From Anaerolineae bacterium (GTDB taxonomy: Bacteria > Chloroflexota > Anaerolineae > CG2-30-64-16): DNA of 33,768 nt. This document shows, piece after piece, positions 7,364 through 14,933 of this stretch. The stretch lies in the NCBI GenBank assembly GCA_025454635.1, contig JALOOB010000045.1:1-33768 (forward strand). Direction: 5' to 3'. Under the pieces are notes generated by a model, which did no database searches, was not told where the DNA came from, and was given only the letters and a program-made list of their open reading frames with translations. How positions within the stretch are numbered: position 1 is the first letter of the stretch; the number at the start of each line of letters is the position of its first letter. A program made the translations under genes and the position numbers.

Positions 7364-8026
7364 TTGTCCCAACTCGACCGCCGCTTCCAGATCGCCTTTG
7401 ACAAGGCGCGCGCCGACTGGTCACAGGCCGACCTCCGCCGCGCGGTCGCGCTTTCCGGCAGCGACCTTTCTGCCGACGGCGATTCGCTCGCCGCCATCGT
7501 TTCCTACTTTGGCAAGGCGCACCGCGTCCCGCACCCCGCGGGCGACGTCCTCAACCTCGCCACGGGCAAGGTCGCGCATGCGTCTATCGCTATCGTGCTC
7601 TGGCACTACCTCCTGACCGCCGACGGGACGGCGCCGGCCGACCGCTGGCTGACCTTTCGCGAGCTGCCTTCTGGTCTGTTTTACGCCCAGGCGTTCGCCG
7701 TTCATGCGGAGCAACTGTTGGCCGACACCTTCGGCAGCGACGCTGCCGGCTTCCGCAAGGCCGCCGAGGCATTAGGCGGCCGGTCGCTCGCGTCCGCCCC
7801 CGGGGCCGGACTCGCTCAGGGCGCGTCGTTGGCGCCCCCGGACGCCGCTTATCGCTTCCAGGCGTTCCCCCGCCTTGCGATGGCCGTCCAGCTTTGGGAG
7901 GGCGACGACGAGTTTCCCGGCCGCGCGCAGGTGCTCTTTGACGCGGCTGCCGGGAATTATCTTCCCACCGAGGACCTTTCCGGCGTCGGTGACTGGTTAG
8001 CGCACAAACTCAAGTTCGCTCGTTAA
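7364..8026 (+). CDS. DUF3786-domain protein
   Basis: A 220-residue soluble protein recognised by its C-terminal pattern: WLTFRELPSGLFYAQAF, then AAEALGG, FQAFPRLAMAVQLWEGDDEFPG, VLFDAAAGNYLPTEDL and a final LAHKL. These match the DUF3786 family, whose biochemical role is not established. No cysteine is present, so metal binding through thiols is unlikely. The start is TTG 7364, supported by AGGAG at 7354-7358 with 5 nt spacing and by the absence of a better start. It sits between two hairpin elements, downstream of an acyl-CoA dehydrogenase. Confidence 0.82.
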   Translation: MSQLDRRFQIAFDKARADWSQADLRRAVALSGSDLSADGDSLAAIVSYFGKAHRVPHPAGDVLNLATGKVAHASIAIVLWHYLLTADGTAPADRWLTFRELPSGLFYAQAFAVHAEQLLADTFGSDAAGFRKAAEALGGRSLASAPGAGLAQGASLAPPDAAYRFQAFPRLAMAVQLWEGDDEFPGRAQVLFDAAAGNYLPTEDLSGVGDWLAHKLKFAR

Positions 8027-8031
8027 CGCGG

Positions 8032-8105
8032 ACCACCAAGCATCAAAGAACCGAAGCCTCACAAAGAAACTTAATGTAACTTTCGGTTCTTTGATCCCTC
8101 GTGGT
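8032..8105. repeat. Intergenic hairpin 7 (CATCAAAGAACCGAAG type)
   Basis: The left arm (8032-8059) and right arm (8078-8105) are complementary at about 23 of 28 positions, including a perfect ATCAAAGAACCGAA block. It starts 5 nt after the DUF3786 stop. Confidence 0.88.
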
Positions 8106-8139
8106 TAGCCCACAACTCCATACCGGAAGGATCACCCCC

Positions 8140-8328
8140 ATGACCCTTGCCATCCCCGCCTTCCGCCATTTGCGGAACGCCGTCATCGCGCTTGTTATTG
8201 CGTTGACGATCACATTAGCGCCCATTGTTCGCGCAGACACCATCAAGTTCGTCCGCAGCGTCTTCGGCTTCGCTGATATCGGCGCCCGTCAGCCGGCTGC
8301 TGTCGTCAAGGCCGATTTGACGCATTAG
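8140..8328 (+). CDS. Small exported peptide, function unknown
   Basis: A 62-residue frame starting at ATG 8140 with CGGAAGG at 8124-8130. It has a clear signal-peptide layout: basic N-region (RHLRN), hydrophobic core AVIALVIALTITLAPIV, and a likely cleavage after VRA, leaving about 30 residues (DTIKFVRSVFGFADIGARQ and onward). No family is recognised. The gene lies between hairpin 7 and the Prx-glutaredoxin gene, 61 nt upstream of the latter, on the same strand. It may be cotranscribed with it. The call rests on the ribosome binding site and signal peptide only. Confidence 0.5.
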   Translation: MTLAIPAFRHLRNAVIALVIALTITLAPIVRADTIKFVRSVFGFADIGARQPAAVVKADLTH

Positions 8329-8389
8329 CAACTCTAGTGACAATAGAGCCAGCGGACTAATCACTCGTTAGCAGCAAAGGAGAGAGTCG

Positions 8390-9157
8390 ATGGCAGTAGA
8401 AGTCGGACAGGTCGCGCCCGAGTTCACCTTGCGAAGCCATCAGGGCGTCGAGGTGAGCTTGAGCGATTACCGGGGCCGCAACGTCGTCCTCGTGTTCTTC
8501 CCGCTCGCCTGGACCCCCGTCTGAACGTCGCAGATCCCGTCCTATCAGGCCGAATACGCCAAGTTCGACGGGATGAAGGCCCAGGTCTTGGGCCTAAGCG
8601 TGGACAGTTCGGATTGCCTGCGGGCGTGGGCCGACAGCCTCGGCGGGATCAAGTATCCGCTGCTGGCAGATTTCTTCCCTCACGGTCAGGTGTCGCAGCT
8701 TTACGGCGTGCTTCGAGGCGAGGGATTTTCTGAGAGGTCGATCTTCATTATCGACAAGGAGGGGATCGTCAGGTACGTGGACGTCCACGCGATTGGCGAT
8801 CAACCCGATAACAACGAAATCTTCAAGGTGCTCGCCGAGCTGGAGCCGGAAGGCGCAGCGCAGGTGGCCGAGCAGGAGAAACAACTCGAGAAGCAGGCGT
8901 GGGAGCAGCCCCGTCCGGCCGAGGATCTCGTGATGTACTGCACCCCGTGGTGCAGCGACTGCCGCGAAGCGCGCGCCTGGCTGAAGGAGAAGGGCATCCC
9001 GTTCAAGGAGATCGACATCTCGAAGGATCGGGTCGCGGCCAAGCGCGTGTATGCCTGGTGCGGCGGCCACGAGACCACCCCGACGTTCGACTACAAGGGG
9101 CAAATCATCGTGGAGGATCTGGCGCAGCTTAAGGCGGCCATGGGCGTGCCCGCGTAG
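8390..9157 (+). CDS. Peroxiredoxin-glutaredoxin fusion, probable selenoprotein (Sec45 encoded by TGA 8522-8524)
   Basis: If TGA 8522-8524 is read through, this is a 255-residue fusion. The Prx domain (1-150) resembles the BCP/AhpE type: VAPEFTLRSHQG, FFPLAWTPV, then TGA where the family has the peroxidatic Cys (TPVCTSEI), then TSQIPSY, PLLADFFPHGQVSQLYGV and FIIDKEGIVRYV. A charged linker (about 155-176) leads to a glutaredoxin domain: LVMYCTPWCSDCREA with the CSDC redox pair at 188-191, IPFKEIDISKD and TTPTFDYKG. The fused glutaredoxin could reduce the selenenic acid in cis. ATG 8390 has AAAGGAGAG at 8376-8384. Without read-through only 44 residues would be made. The gene ends convergent with queA. 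This is the second selenoprotein candidate of the window. Confidence 0.92.
8536..8572 (+). promoter_or_regulatory. Candidate SECIS structure of the Prx-glutaredoxin gene
   Basis: A stem CCCGTC (8536-8541) with GACGGG (8567-8572) encloses a small GGC/GCC stem (8548-8550, 8558-8560). It begins 12 nt after the TGA. Bacterial SECIS elements lie in the coding sequence just after the Sec codon. The fold is drawn by eye and is only a candidate. Confidence 0.35.
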
Positions 9158-9194
9158 GGGCAATCTGCGGGGTCGCCCCGCATTGGACAACCAA

Positions 9195-9244
9195 AAACCT
9201 CCCGGGTCGCCTGAGCTTTGCCCAGATCGCAACTCGGGAGGTTT
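9195..9244 (-). terminator. Terminator between the convergent Prx-Grx and queA genes
   Basis: AAACCTCCCG (9195-9204) pairs with CGGGAGGTTT (9235-9244). Read on the minus strand the stem ends in TTTTTGG, fitting a terminator for queA. On the plus strand only GGTTTGCG follows, which is weaker. It lies within the 92-nt convergent spacer. Confidence 0.7.
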
Positions 9245-9249
9245 GCGTC

Positions 9250-10320
9250 TCATAAGAGCAACATCGCATCCCCGAAGCTGTAAAACCGGTACCTCTCCTG
9301 GATTGCCTCGGCATACGCCCGCTCCATCAGCCCCTTGCCCGCGAACGCCGCCACCAGCATCAGCAGCGTCGACTTCGGCAGGTGGAAATTCGTCACCATG
9401 ACGTCCACTGCGCGGAACGGGTGACCCGGCTTGATGAACAGGTCCGTCTCCCCCTCGAACGCGGCCACTCGCTGCCACCCGCAGACCGCGCCTTCCGGCA
9501 CGTCGTCGCACGGGCGGTATCCCAGCGCAATCTTCGCGCCGCTCTCCAGCGTGCGCACCACGGTCGTCCCGATGGCGACGACCCGGCCCCCGGCCAGCGC
9601 CGTCTCGTTCAAGAGCTTCGCCGTCTCGGCTGGCAGCTCCGCCCACTCCCGGTGGATGCGGTGCTCCTCGATGTTCTCGGCCTGCACCGGACGGAACGTG
9701 TCCAGCCCGATGTGCAACGTCACCGTGGCAAAGCGCACGCCCCCCTCGCGCAGCCGCATCAGCAGCTCCGGTGTGAAGTGCAGCCCGGCAGTCGACGAGG
9801 CTACGGACCCCTCGATGCGGCTGTATACGGTCTGGTAGCGTTCTGCATCGGTCAGCGGCTCGTGGATGTACGGTGGCAGCGGCGTCTCGCCCACGTCCCA
9901 CAGCCACTCGCGCACGGGCGGATCGAACGCGATGACGCGGCCGCCTCCGTCCGTCTCGCTCACGACGGTTGCGGTGATGTCCCACCCGTCGCGCGCGATC
10001 TTCGCCCGCACGCCGGGCCGCATCCCCTTCCCTCCGACGAGGCACTGCCACGCGCCGTTCGCGACCGGCTTCAGCAGGAAGATTTCGACCGACCCGCCCG
10101 TCTCCTTCGCGCCATGCAGCCGCGCCGGAATCGTCCGGCTGTCGTTTCCCACGAGCAGGTCGCCCGGCCGCAAATACTCGCGGATGTCCGCAAACCGGCG
10201 GTGCGCCAGCGTTCCCGCCTTCCGCTCCACCACCAGCAGCCGCGACGCGTCTCTCGGCTCGACCGGCGTCTGCGCGATCAGCTCGGGCGGCAGCTCATAA
10301 TCGAAATCGCTCGTCTTCAT
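9250..10320 (-). CDS. queA: tRNA preQ1(34) S-adenosylmethionine ribosyltransferase-isomerase QueA
   Basis: QueA transfers and isomerises the ribosyl part of S-adenosylmethionine to preQ1 in the tRNA wobble position, giving epoxyqueuosine. The protein has 356 residues, as usual. Family segments are FDYELPPELIAQTPVEPRDASRLL at the N-terminus, DLLVGNDSRTIPARLHG, YQTVYSRIEGSVASSTAGLHFT, THVTLHIGLDTF-like ATVTLHIGLDTFRPV, and TNFHLPKSTLLMLVAAFAG near the C-terminus. ATG 10320 starts the conserved region; a longer frame to 10356 runs into a hairpin element. The ribosome binding site is weak. It follows ruvB on the minus strand, a neighbour pairing seen in many bacteria, separated here by hairpin 8. 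Confidence 0.97.
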   Translation of the reverse strand: MKTSDFDYELPPELIAQTPVEPRDASRLLVVERKAGTLAHRRFADIREYLRPGDLLVGNDSRTIPARLHGAKETGGSVEIFLLKPVANGAWQCLVGGKGMRPGVRAKIARDGWDITATVVSETDGGGRVIAFDPPVREWLWDVGETPLPPYIHEPLTDAERYQTVYSRIEGSVASSTAGLHFTPELLMRLREGGVRFATVTLHIGLDTFRPVQAENIEEHRIHREWAELPAETAKLLNETALAGGRVVAIGTTVVRTLESGAKIALGYRPCDDVPEGAVCGWQRVAAFEGETDLFIKPGHPFRAVDVMVTNFHLPKSTLLMLVAAFAGKGLMERAYAEAIQERYRFYSFGDAMLLL

Positions 10321-10332
10321 AACAACGGCCTT

Positions 10333-10404
10333 CACAACAAAGACGCAAAGACGCAATGGCGTAAAGAAACCTTCGTGTCTCCGTGTCTTTGTGTCTTTAT
10401 GTTA
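10333..10404. repeat. Intergenic hairpin 8 (AAAGACGCAAAGACGC type)
   Basis: The left arm (10333-10356) and right arm (10379-10404) pair imperfectly. The left arm repeats AAAGACGC; the right arm repeats GTGTCT three times. On the minus strand it begins 1 nt after the ruvB stop (10406) and fills the ruvB-queA spacer. Confidence 0.8.
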
Positions 10405-10405
10405 C

Positions 10406-11443
10406 TCAGTTTCCTTCCTGGCCGAATAAGCCGGGCTGCTCGCCTGACTCCGGGTACGCCTCGCCCAGGTGCTCGTATGCCTTGCGCGTCGCTACCCGAC
10501 CCCGCGGCGTGCGTTCGAGGAAGCCGAGTTGCAGCAGATACGGCTCGACCACGTCCATGATCGTGTCCGGCTCTTCGCTCAAGGCGGCCGCAATCGTCTC
10601 CAGACCCACCGGTCCACCGCGAAAATCCCGGATGATCCGCCCGAGCACCGCCCGGTCCAGCGCGTCCAGCCCGAGGTCGTCGATGTCGAGCAGCGCCAGC
10701 GCCTCTGTGGCCGAATCAGCGGTGATGACCCCCTCCGTGCGCACCTGCGCGAAGTCGCGCGCGCGCCTGAGCAGTCGCAGCGCCACCCGCGGCGTCCCCC
10801 TTCCGCGGCGGGCGATCTCGTGGATGCCCTCCGGCGTGGCCTGCACTTGCAGCAGCCCTGCCGCCCGGTGGACGATGCCCTCCATCGCGGGCAGGTCGTA
10901 GAAGTCGAACCGGTACACGGCGCCGAACCGGGCGCGCAGGGGCGCAGTCATCAGCGCCAGCCGGGTCGTTGCGCCGATCAGCGTGAAGCGCGGCAGCTTG
11001 AGCCGGATATTGCGCGCGCTCGGCCCCTTGCCCACAACGATGTCCAGCGCGAAGTCCTCCATCGCCGGGTAGAGCACCTCTTCCACCGCCCGCCCGAGCC
11101 GGTGCACCTCATCGATGAACAGGATGTCGCCCTGCCGCAGGTTCGTGAGGATGGCTGCCAGATCACCCGCCCTTTCGATCGCCGGCCCCGCGCTCACCTT
11201 CATCCCCACGCCCATCTCGTGGCTCAACACCCAGGCCAGCGACGTCTTGCCCAGCCCCGGCGGCCCGTAAAAGAGCACGTGATCCAGCGGCTCGCCGCGC
11301 GCGCGCGCCGCCTGGATCAGGATCGCCAGGTTCTCCCGCAGCCGGTCCTGCCCCAGCATCTCGTTCAGCCGCTGCGGCCGCAGCGCCGCGTCGACCACCA
11401 CCTCTTCGGGCCGCCCCTGCGGCGAAATCGTTCGATCAGACAT
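10406..11443 (-). CDS. ruvB: Holliday junction branch migration helicase RuvB
   Basis: RuvB is the AAA+ ATPase that drives branch migration with RuvA during recombinational repair. The protein has 345 residues, standard length. Walker A is GPPGLGKTS (60-68) and Walker B is [11 protein letters not shown] (106-116). The sensor segment [21 protein letters not shown] and the C-terminal winged-helix region ([17 protein letters not shown]) are present. The N-terminal [12 protein letters not shown] matches the family. Start ATG 11443 was chosen at the conserved N-terminus, since a longer frame continues through the divergent promoter region. It is divergent from the DksA/TraR gene. ruvA and ruvC are not adjacent. 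Confidence 0.97.
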   Translation of the reverse strand: MSDRTISPQGRPEEVVVDAALRPQRLNEMLGQDRLRENLAILIQAARARGEPLDHVLFYGPPGLGKTSLAWVLSHEMGVGMKVSAGPAIERAGDLAAILTNLRQGDILFIDEVHRLGRAVEEVLYPAMEDFALDIVVGKGPSARNIRLKLPRFTLIGATTRLALMTAPLRARFGAVYRFDFYDLPAMEGIVHRAAGLLQVQATPEGIHEIARRGRGTPRVALRLLRRARDFAQVRTEGVITADSATEALALLDIDDLGLDALDRAVLGRIIRDFRGGPVGLETIAAALSEEPDTIMDVVEPYLLQLGFLERTPRGRVATRKAYEHLGEAYPESGEQPGLFGQEGN

Positions 11444-11477
11444 AGTCGTCTTTCTGCGATACGGATGTTCGACGGGT

Positions 11478-11483
11478 ATTATA
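11478..11483 (-). promoter_or_regulatory. -10 box of ruvB
   Basis: On the minus strand, TATAAT (11483 to 11478) lies 34 nt before the ruvB start. The -35 is poor. It shares a 126-nt spacer with the divergent DksA/TraR promoter. Confidence 0.5.
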
Positions 11484-11499
11484 CACCAAGTTCGCGTCG

Positions 11500-11528
11500 T
11501 TGACGGGTTGCGTAATCTATGGTATAAA
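11500..11528 (+). promoter_or_regulatory. Promoter of the DksA/TraR-type gene
   Basis: TTGACG (11500-11505), a 17-nt spacer and TATAAA (11523-11528) with an upstream TGG extension make a near-consensus housekeeping promoter. Confidence 0.8.
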
Positions 11529-11569
11529 AGGCCAGCCTTTTTCCGGGCCGTATAAGGAGTTCCTTTCAT

Positions 11570-11956
11570 ATGTCGACACGACCCCAAATCATCGCTCGTG
11601 AGCGCCGCAAGCTGGTCGAAGAGCAGGAGCGCATCGCCGGCGAACTGGAGCGTTTGCGCGAGGCCATCCAGATCGAGGTGGACGTCGATGCCGAAGAGGG
11701 CGACCCCGACCTGATCGAGCGCGAGAAAAACGTCGCGCTGCTCAGCCAGCTCGAAGGTCGCCTTGCCCGCGTCCAGGCCGCGATCCGCTCAATCGACAAG
11801 GGCCGTTACGGCACCTGCGAACGCTGTGGCAAGGAGATCCCGACGGAGCGGCTGGAAGTTCGCCCCGATGCGACCCTCTGCCTCACCTGCCAGGTCGAGG
11901 TCGAGAAGCTCATCAAGCGGGGGCAGATGCCTCGCGACCAGCAAGAACTCGAGTAA
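11570..11956 (+). CDS. DksA/TraR family C4 zinc finger protein
   Basis: A 128-residue protein with a long charged coiled-coil N-terminal part ([20 protein letters not shown] and onward) and a C-terminal C4 zinc finger: CERCGKEI (C83, C86) and CLTCQ (C104, C107), with [22 protein letters not shown] in between. Proteins of this family bind the RNA polymerase secondary channel and alter transcription, sometimes with ppGpp. The acidic DxxD pair at the coiled-coil tip of true DksA cannot be assigned with certainty; [10 protein letters not shown] (38-47) may be the tip. ATG 11570 is preceded by AAGGAG (11555-11560). The promoter is strong and a T-tract terminator follows, so it is likely monocistronic. 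Confidence 0.9.
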   Translation: MSTRPQIIARERRKLVEEQERIAGELERLREAIQIEVDVDAEEGDPDLIEREKNVALLSQLEGRLARVQAAIRSIDKGRYGTCERCGKEIPTERLEVRPDATLCLTCQVEVEKLIKRGQMPRDQQELE

Positions 11957-12009
11957 CGTATGAACGCGCCTTACGACGGGCCGGACATCGTCCTCCGGCC
12001 CGCTTTGTG

Positions 12010-12054
12010 ACGGGTTGGGTTGCCCCGCTCAGGGGAAGCCCGACCCGTTTTTTT
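12010..12054 (+). terminator. Terminator after the DksA/TraR-type gene
   Basis: A G/C-rich stem (ACGGGTTGGGTT at 12010-12021 with AAGCCCGACCCGT at 12036-12048, including G-U pairs) carries an inner CCCC/GGGG helix and ends in seven T (12048-12054). A second hairpin just upstream pairs GGGCCGGA (11978-11985) with TCCGGCCC (11994-12001). Confidence 0.85.
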
Positions 12055-12063
12055 ATGCTGTCT

Positions 12064-12124
12064 TGTAGCGCAAGTTGCCAACTTGCGCGAGCCGTAATGC
12101 GCAAGTTTGGCAACTTGCGCTACA
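12064..12124. repeat. Intergenic hairpin 9 (nested GCGCAAGTTG palindrome)
   Basis: The left arm (12064-12088) and right arm (12099-12124) are perfect complements apart from one bulged base. Each arm is itself a palindrome (GCGCAAGTTG facing CAACTTGCGC), so the element can fold as one long hairpin or as two short ones. It ends 8 nt before the upp ribosome binding site and may lie in the upp leader. Confidence 0.9.
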
Positions 12125-12145
12125 TCGCACCTGGGAGGAAACCCT

Positions 12146-12784
12146 GTGGCCGATCTGCCTGCCAACTTGCGCATCTCGAACCACCCGCTCATCCAGCACA
12201 AGCTCTCGATCCTGCGCGATAAGCGCATCGAGCCGAAGAAGTTCCGCGAGCTGATTCGCGAGATCTCCATCCTGCTTGCCTACGAGGCCACCGCAGACCT
12301 GCGCCTCACCGACAAAGAGGTCGAGACGCCTCTCGCTACGGCCCATTGCCGCGCGGTCGTCGAGACCATCGGGCTGGTGCCTGTTCTGCGCGCCGGCCTC
12401 GGCATGGTCGAAGGCATTTGGGAGATGATGCCGGGCGCGGAGGTGTGGCACATCGGCCTGTTCCGCGACGAGCGCACGCTGCGCCCGGTCCAGTACTATA
12501 ACAAGCTACCCATCAACCCGACCGTGCAGGTGTGTCTCATCCTCGACCCGATGCTTGCCACGGGCGGCTCGGCCACCGCCACCGTCGACATTCTCAAGCA
12601 TTGGGGCGCGGAGCGCATCAAGTATGTCGGCATCATCGGCGCGCCGGAAGGGGTCAACCGGCTCCACACTGCCCACCCGGATGTGCCCATCCACCTGGCC
12701 GCGCTCGACGAAAGGCTCAACGAGATCGGCTACATTGTGCCGGGCCTGGGCGACGCAGGCGACCGGCAGTTCGGCACCGGCTGA
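12146..12784 (+). CDS. upp: Uracil phosphoribosyltransferase
   Basis: Upp converts uracil and PRPP to UMP in pyrimidine salvage. The protein has 212 residues, typical for bacteria. Recognisable segments are [13 protein letters not shown] near the N-terminus, [12 protein letters not shown], the PRPP-binding loop [10 protein letters not shown] (134-143) and the uracil-binding C-terminus [17 protein letters not shown]. The start GTG 12146 has GGGAGG at 12133-12138 and begins at the conserved N-terminus; a longer frame would include hairpin 9. Its TGA overlaps the ATG of the downstream deaminase (ATGA-type junction), so the two are translationally coupled. Both serve pyrimidine nucleotide supply. 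Confidence 0.97.
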   Translation: MADLPANLRISNHPLIQHKLSILRDKRIEPKKFRELIREISILLAYEATADLRLTDKEVETPLATAHCRAVVETIGLVPVLRAGLGMVEGIWEMMPGAEVWHIGLFRDERTLRPVQYYNKLPINPTVQVCLILDPMLATGGSATATVDILKHWGAERIKYVGIIGAPEGVNRLHTAHPDVPIHLAALDERLNEIGYIVPGLGDAGDRQFGTG

Positions 12785-13257
12785 TGGACGCGCATTCCCC
12801 GCGACCGTCCTGGGACGACTACTTCATGGGCATTACGTTTCAGGTGGCGCTGCGCAGCACGTGCGACCGCGCGCATGTCGGCTCGACCATCGTGCGTGAT
12901 CGCCGCATCCTGACGACGGGTTACAACGGCGCGCCCGCAGGCTTGCCCCATTGCGACGAGATCGGCCACCTGATGATCGGCGGCCACTGCGTCCGCACGC
13001 TCCACGCCGAGCAGAACGCGATTATCCAGGCCGCGCTGCACGGCGTCAGCGCGGCGGGCGCGACCATCTACGTGACGCACCAGCCCTGCCTGACCTGCGC
13101 CAAGATGATCATTAACGCGGGCATCAAGCGCGTCGTCTACGCCGGGCACTATCCCGACGAGAACGCCGTCGCCTTCCTGCGCGATGCGGGCGTGGAACTG
13201 CAACACTGGTCCGCGCCCATCCATGATGAAGTGACTGACAACGAAAGCCCGAACTAA
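12784..13257 (+). CDS. Deoxycytidylate (dCMP) deaminase, ComEB type
   Basis: A zinc-dependent deaminase of 157 residues that would turn dCMP into dUMP for thymidylate synthesis. The zinc and catalytic site is complete: HAEQNAI (His74, catalytic Glu76) and PCLTC (Cys102, Cys105). Upstream, [28 protein letters not shown] is the conserved nucleotide-binding region of this family. The start ATG overlaps the upp stop codon by one base. The stop is followed without any gap by hairpin 10. Assignment to dCMP rather than another cytidine compound is by similarity. Confidence 0.93.
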   Translation: MDAHSPRPSWDDYFMGITFQVALRSTCDRAHVGSTIVRDRRILTTGYNGAPAGLPHCDEIGHLMIGGHCVRTLHAEQNAIIQAALHGVSAAGATIYVTHQPCLTCAKMIINAGIKRVVYAGHYPDENAVAFLRDAGVELQHWSAPIHDEVTDNESPN

Positions 13258-13317
13258 AACACAGAGGCACGAAGATACACGGCGCTTCGTGTCCTTGAGT
13301 CTTCGTGCCTCTGTGTT
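13258..13317. repeat. Intergenic hairpin 10 (CACAGAGGCACGAAG type)
   Basis: AACACAGAGGCACGAAG (13258-13274) and its exact reverse complement (13301-13317) form a perfect 17-bp stem. An inner ACACG/CGTGT helix follows. The element starts at the base after the deaminase stop codon and has no T-tract (GTGTTGATCG follows). Confidence 0.95.
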
Positions 13318-13350
13318 GATCGTCGCATTCACCTGCACGCGAATTGAGCT

Positions 13351-14658
13351 ATGACCGACATTCTCCGTTTTCCTGATGGTTTCCGCTGGGGCGCCGCGAC
13401 GGCCGCGCACCAGAACGAAGGCGACAACTGCGCCAACAACTGGCATATGTGGGAGCAGCAGCCCGGCCGCATTTACCAGGGGCAGCGTTGCGAGAAGGCC
13501 ACCGGCTGGTGGGATCTCGACCTCGCCGCCGCGGACTTCGACCGCGCGGCCGAGATGGGGCTGAACGCGCTCCGCCTCTCCGTCGAGTGGAGCCGCATCG
13601 AGCCCGCGCCCGGCGAGTACAGCCGGGAGGCGCTGGGGCAGTATGCGCGCATGATCCGCCTGCTGCGCGACCGCGGCCTCGAGCCGATGGTCACCCTGCA
13701 TCATTTCACCGACCCGGTCTGGCTGAACGACCTCGGCGGCTGGGAGAATCCGCTCATCGGCGACTACTTCTCACGTTTCACCGAGAAGGTAGTGGACGCG
13801 CTGGGCGACCAGGTCACGCTCTGGTGCACGATCAACGAGCCGATCGTTTACGCCTTCTACGGCTTCAGCCAGGGGCTCTTCCCCCCCGGCGGCACGAGCT
13901 TGCCTCGCGCGGTGACCGTGCTGCGCAACATGCTGCTCGCCCACGGCCGCGCGTACCGGACGATTCACCGGCTGCAGAACGATGCCGTCGCCGGCCTCGC
14001 GCACCACATGCGCTACTTCCTGCCCGGCAACCCCCGCAACCCGTTGGACCGCCGCGTGACGGCCTTCCTCGACCAGGTGGCGAACAAGGCCACGCTCGAC
14101 GCGGTGACGAAGGGCAAGCTCGGCCCGCTCGTCGGCGTGGGCCAGATCATCCCCCAGCTTATCGACACGAGCGATTACATCGGGCTGAACTACTACTCCA
14201 CCGCGCGCATCAGCTTCGACGCGACGCAACCGGGGATGCTCTTTGCCAGGCAATACCACGACCCGGCCTACGCCAACTGCGAGTGCACGTCCGACGGTCA
14301 GCCGTTCTGCGAAATCAACCCGCCGGGAATGTACCTCGCGCTCAAGTCGCTCCAGCCTTACGGCAAGCCGGTCTATATCACCGAGAACGGCCTGCCAGAC
14401 AAGGAGGACAAGCAGCGGCCCTACGTGCTGACGACGTACCTGTCGGAGGTGTGGAAGGCGATCCGGCTGGTGGACAACTTCGAGTGGGCCGAGGGGTGGA
14501 ACCTGCGCTTTGGCCTGATCGAACTCGACCCCCTCACGGGCGAGCGCACGCCGCGCACCAGCGCGGCCATCTATGGCCGCATCGCCCAGACGAACGGCGT
14601 CCCCCGCACGCTGCTCGAGCAGTGGGCGCCGGGAGACGTGGGGAAGTACTTCGAGTAG
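13351..14658 (+). CDS. Glycoside hydrolase family 1 enzyme (beta-glycosidase-like), possible internal deletion
   Basis: A 435-residue GH1 protein. Both catalytic glutamates are visible: acid/base Glu163 in TINEP and nucleophile Glu345 in ITENG. Other GH1 marks are FRWGAATAAHQNEG, LSVEWSRIEP, TLHHFTDPVWL, DYIGLNYYS and DNFEWAEGW near the C-terminus. It should hydrolyse beta-linked glucosides or galactosides in the cytosol, since there is no signal peptide. Oddity: KAI (at about 14456) is followed at once by RLVDNFEW, where GH1 enzymes normally have about 12-13 more residues (DG.DVRGYF.WS) forming the last barrel strand. The loss is in frame. ATG 13351 matches the family start, but no strong ribosome binding site is seen. 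A tRNA gene follows. Confidence 0.92.
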   Translation: MTDILRFPDGFRWGAATAAHQNEGDNCANNWHMWEQQPGRIYQGQRCEKATGWWDLDLAAADFDRAAEMGLNALRLSVEWSRIEPAPGEYSREALGQYARMIRLLRDRGLEPMVTLHHFTDPVWLNDLGGWENPLIGDYFSRFTEKVVDALGDQVTLWCTINEPIVYAFYGFSQGLFPPGGTSLPRAVTVLRNMLLAHGRAYRTIHRLQNDAVAGLAHHMRYFLPGNPRNPLDRRVTAFLDQVANKATLDAVTKGKLGPLVGVGQIIPQLIDTSDYIGLNYYSTARISFDATQPGMLFARQYHDPAYANCECTSDGQPFCEINPPGMYLALKSLQPYGKPVYITENGLPDKEDKQRPYVLTTYLSEVWKAIRLVDNFEWAEGWNLRFGLIELDPLTGERTPRTSAAIYGRIAQTNGVPRTLLEQWAPGDVGKYFE

Positions 14659-14666
14659 GTCTCCTT

Positions 14667-14695
14667 TTGCCCGCGCGCCCCGGATATGCTATCAT
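14667..14695 (+). promoter_or_regulatory. Promoter of the tRNA-Lys gene
   Basis: TTGCCC (14667-14672), a 17-nt spacer and TATCAT (14690-14695) with a TGC extension lie just after the GH1 stop and about 40 nt before the tRNA. Confidence 0.7.
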
Positions 14696-14697
14696 GC

Positions 14698-14725
14698 GTC
14701 TGAGCAGCCGGACGGCTACTCAGAC
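14698..14725 (+). other. Leader hairpin in front of tRNA-Lys
   Basis: GTCTGAGCAGCCG (14698-14710) pairs with CGGCTACTCAGAC (14713-14725), 13 bp with one mismatch and a two-base loop. It sits at the expected transcription start and ends 8 nt before the mature tRNA 5' end. No T-tract follows, so it is not an obvious terminator of the GH1 gene. Confidence 0.75.
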
Positions 14726-14733
14726 GATATGTC

Positions 14734-14806
<73 letters not shown>

Positions 14807-14812
14807 TTTGTG

Positions 14813-14842
14813 ACGGAAGGCAAGCCGCCTTCCGTTTTCTTT
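14813..14842 (+). terminator. Terminator of tRNA-Lys
   Basis: ACGGAAGGC (14813-14821) pairs perfectly with GCCTTCCGT (14827-14835) around AAGCC and is followed by TTTCTTTTCC. Confidence 0.9.
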
Positions 14843-14859
14843 TCCTCGCGTTTTCCTAC

Positions 14860-14888
14860 TTGCATCCTCCAAAAAATACTATTACAAT
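14860..14888 (+). promoter_or_regulatory. Promoter of the giant TPR gene
   Basis: TTGCAT (14860-14865), a 17-nt A-rich spacer and TACAAT (14883-14888) lie 45 nt before the start codon. A second AT-rich candidate, GATAAT (14895-14900), follows at once. Confidence 0.6.
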
Positions 14889-14933
14889 GATATAGATAAT
14901 ACTGGTCACTCATCCGCCACCGGGAGGCACACC

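Noticed and set aside
930-8524. A recoded genetic code with TGA as Trp or Gly
   Set aside because: TGA is a normal stop at the ends of upp (12784), the TPR gene (21785) and the SH3b gene (32205), and Trp is coded by TGG throughout.
8594-10051. Minus-strand frame of 485 codons
   Set aside because: It covers the Prx-Grx gene in antisense and queA out of frame; Arg/Ala-rich composition typical of a shadow frame.
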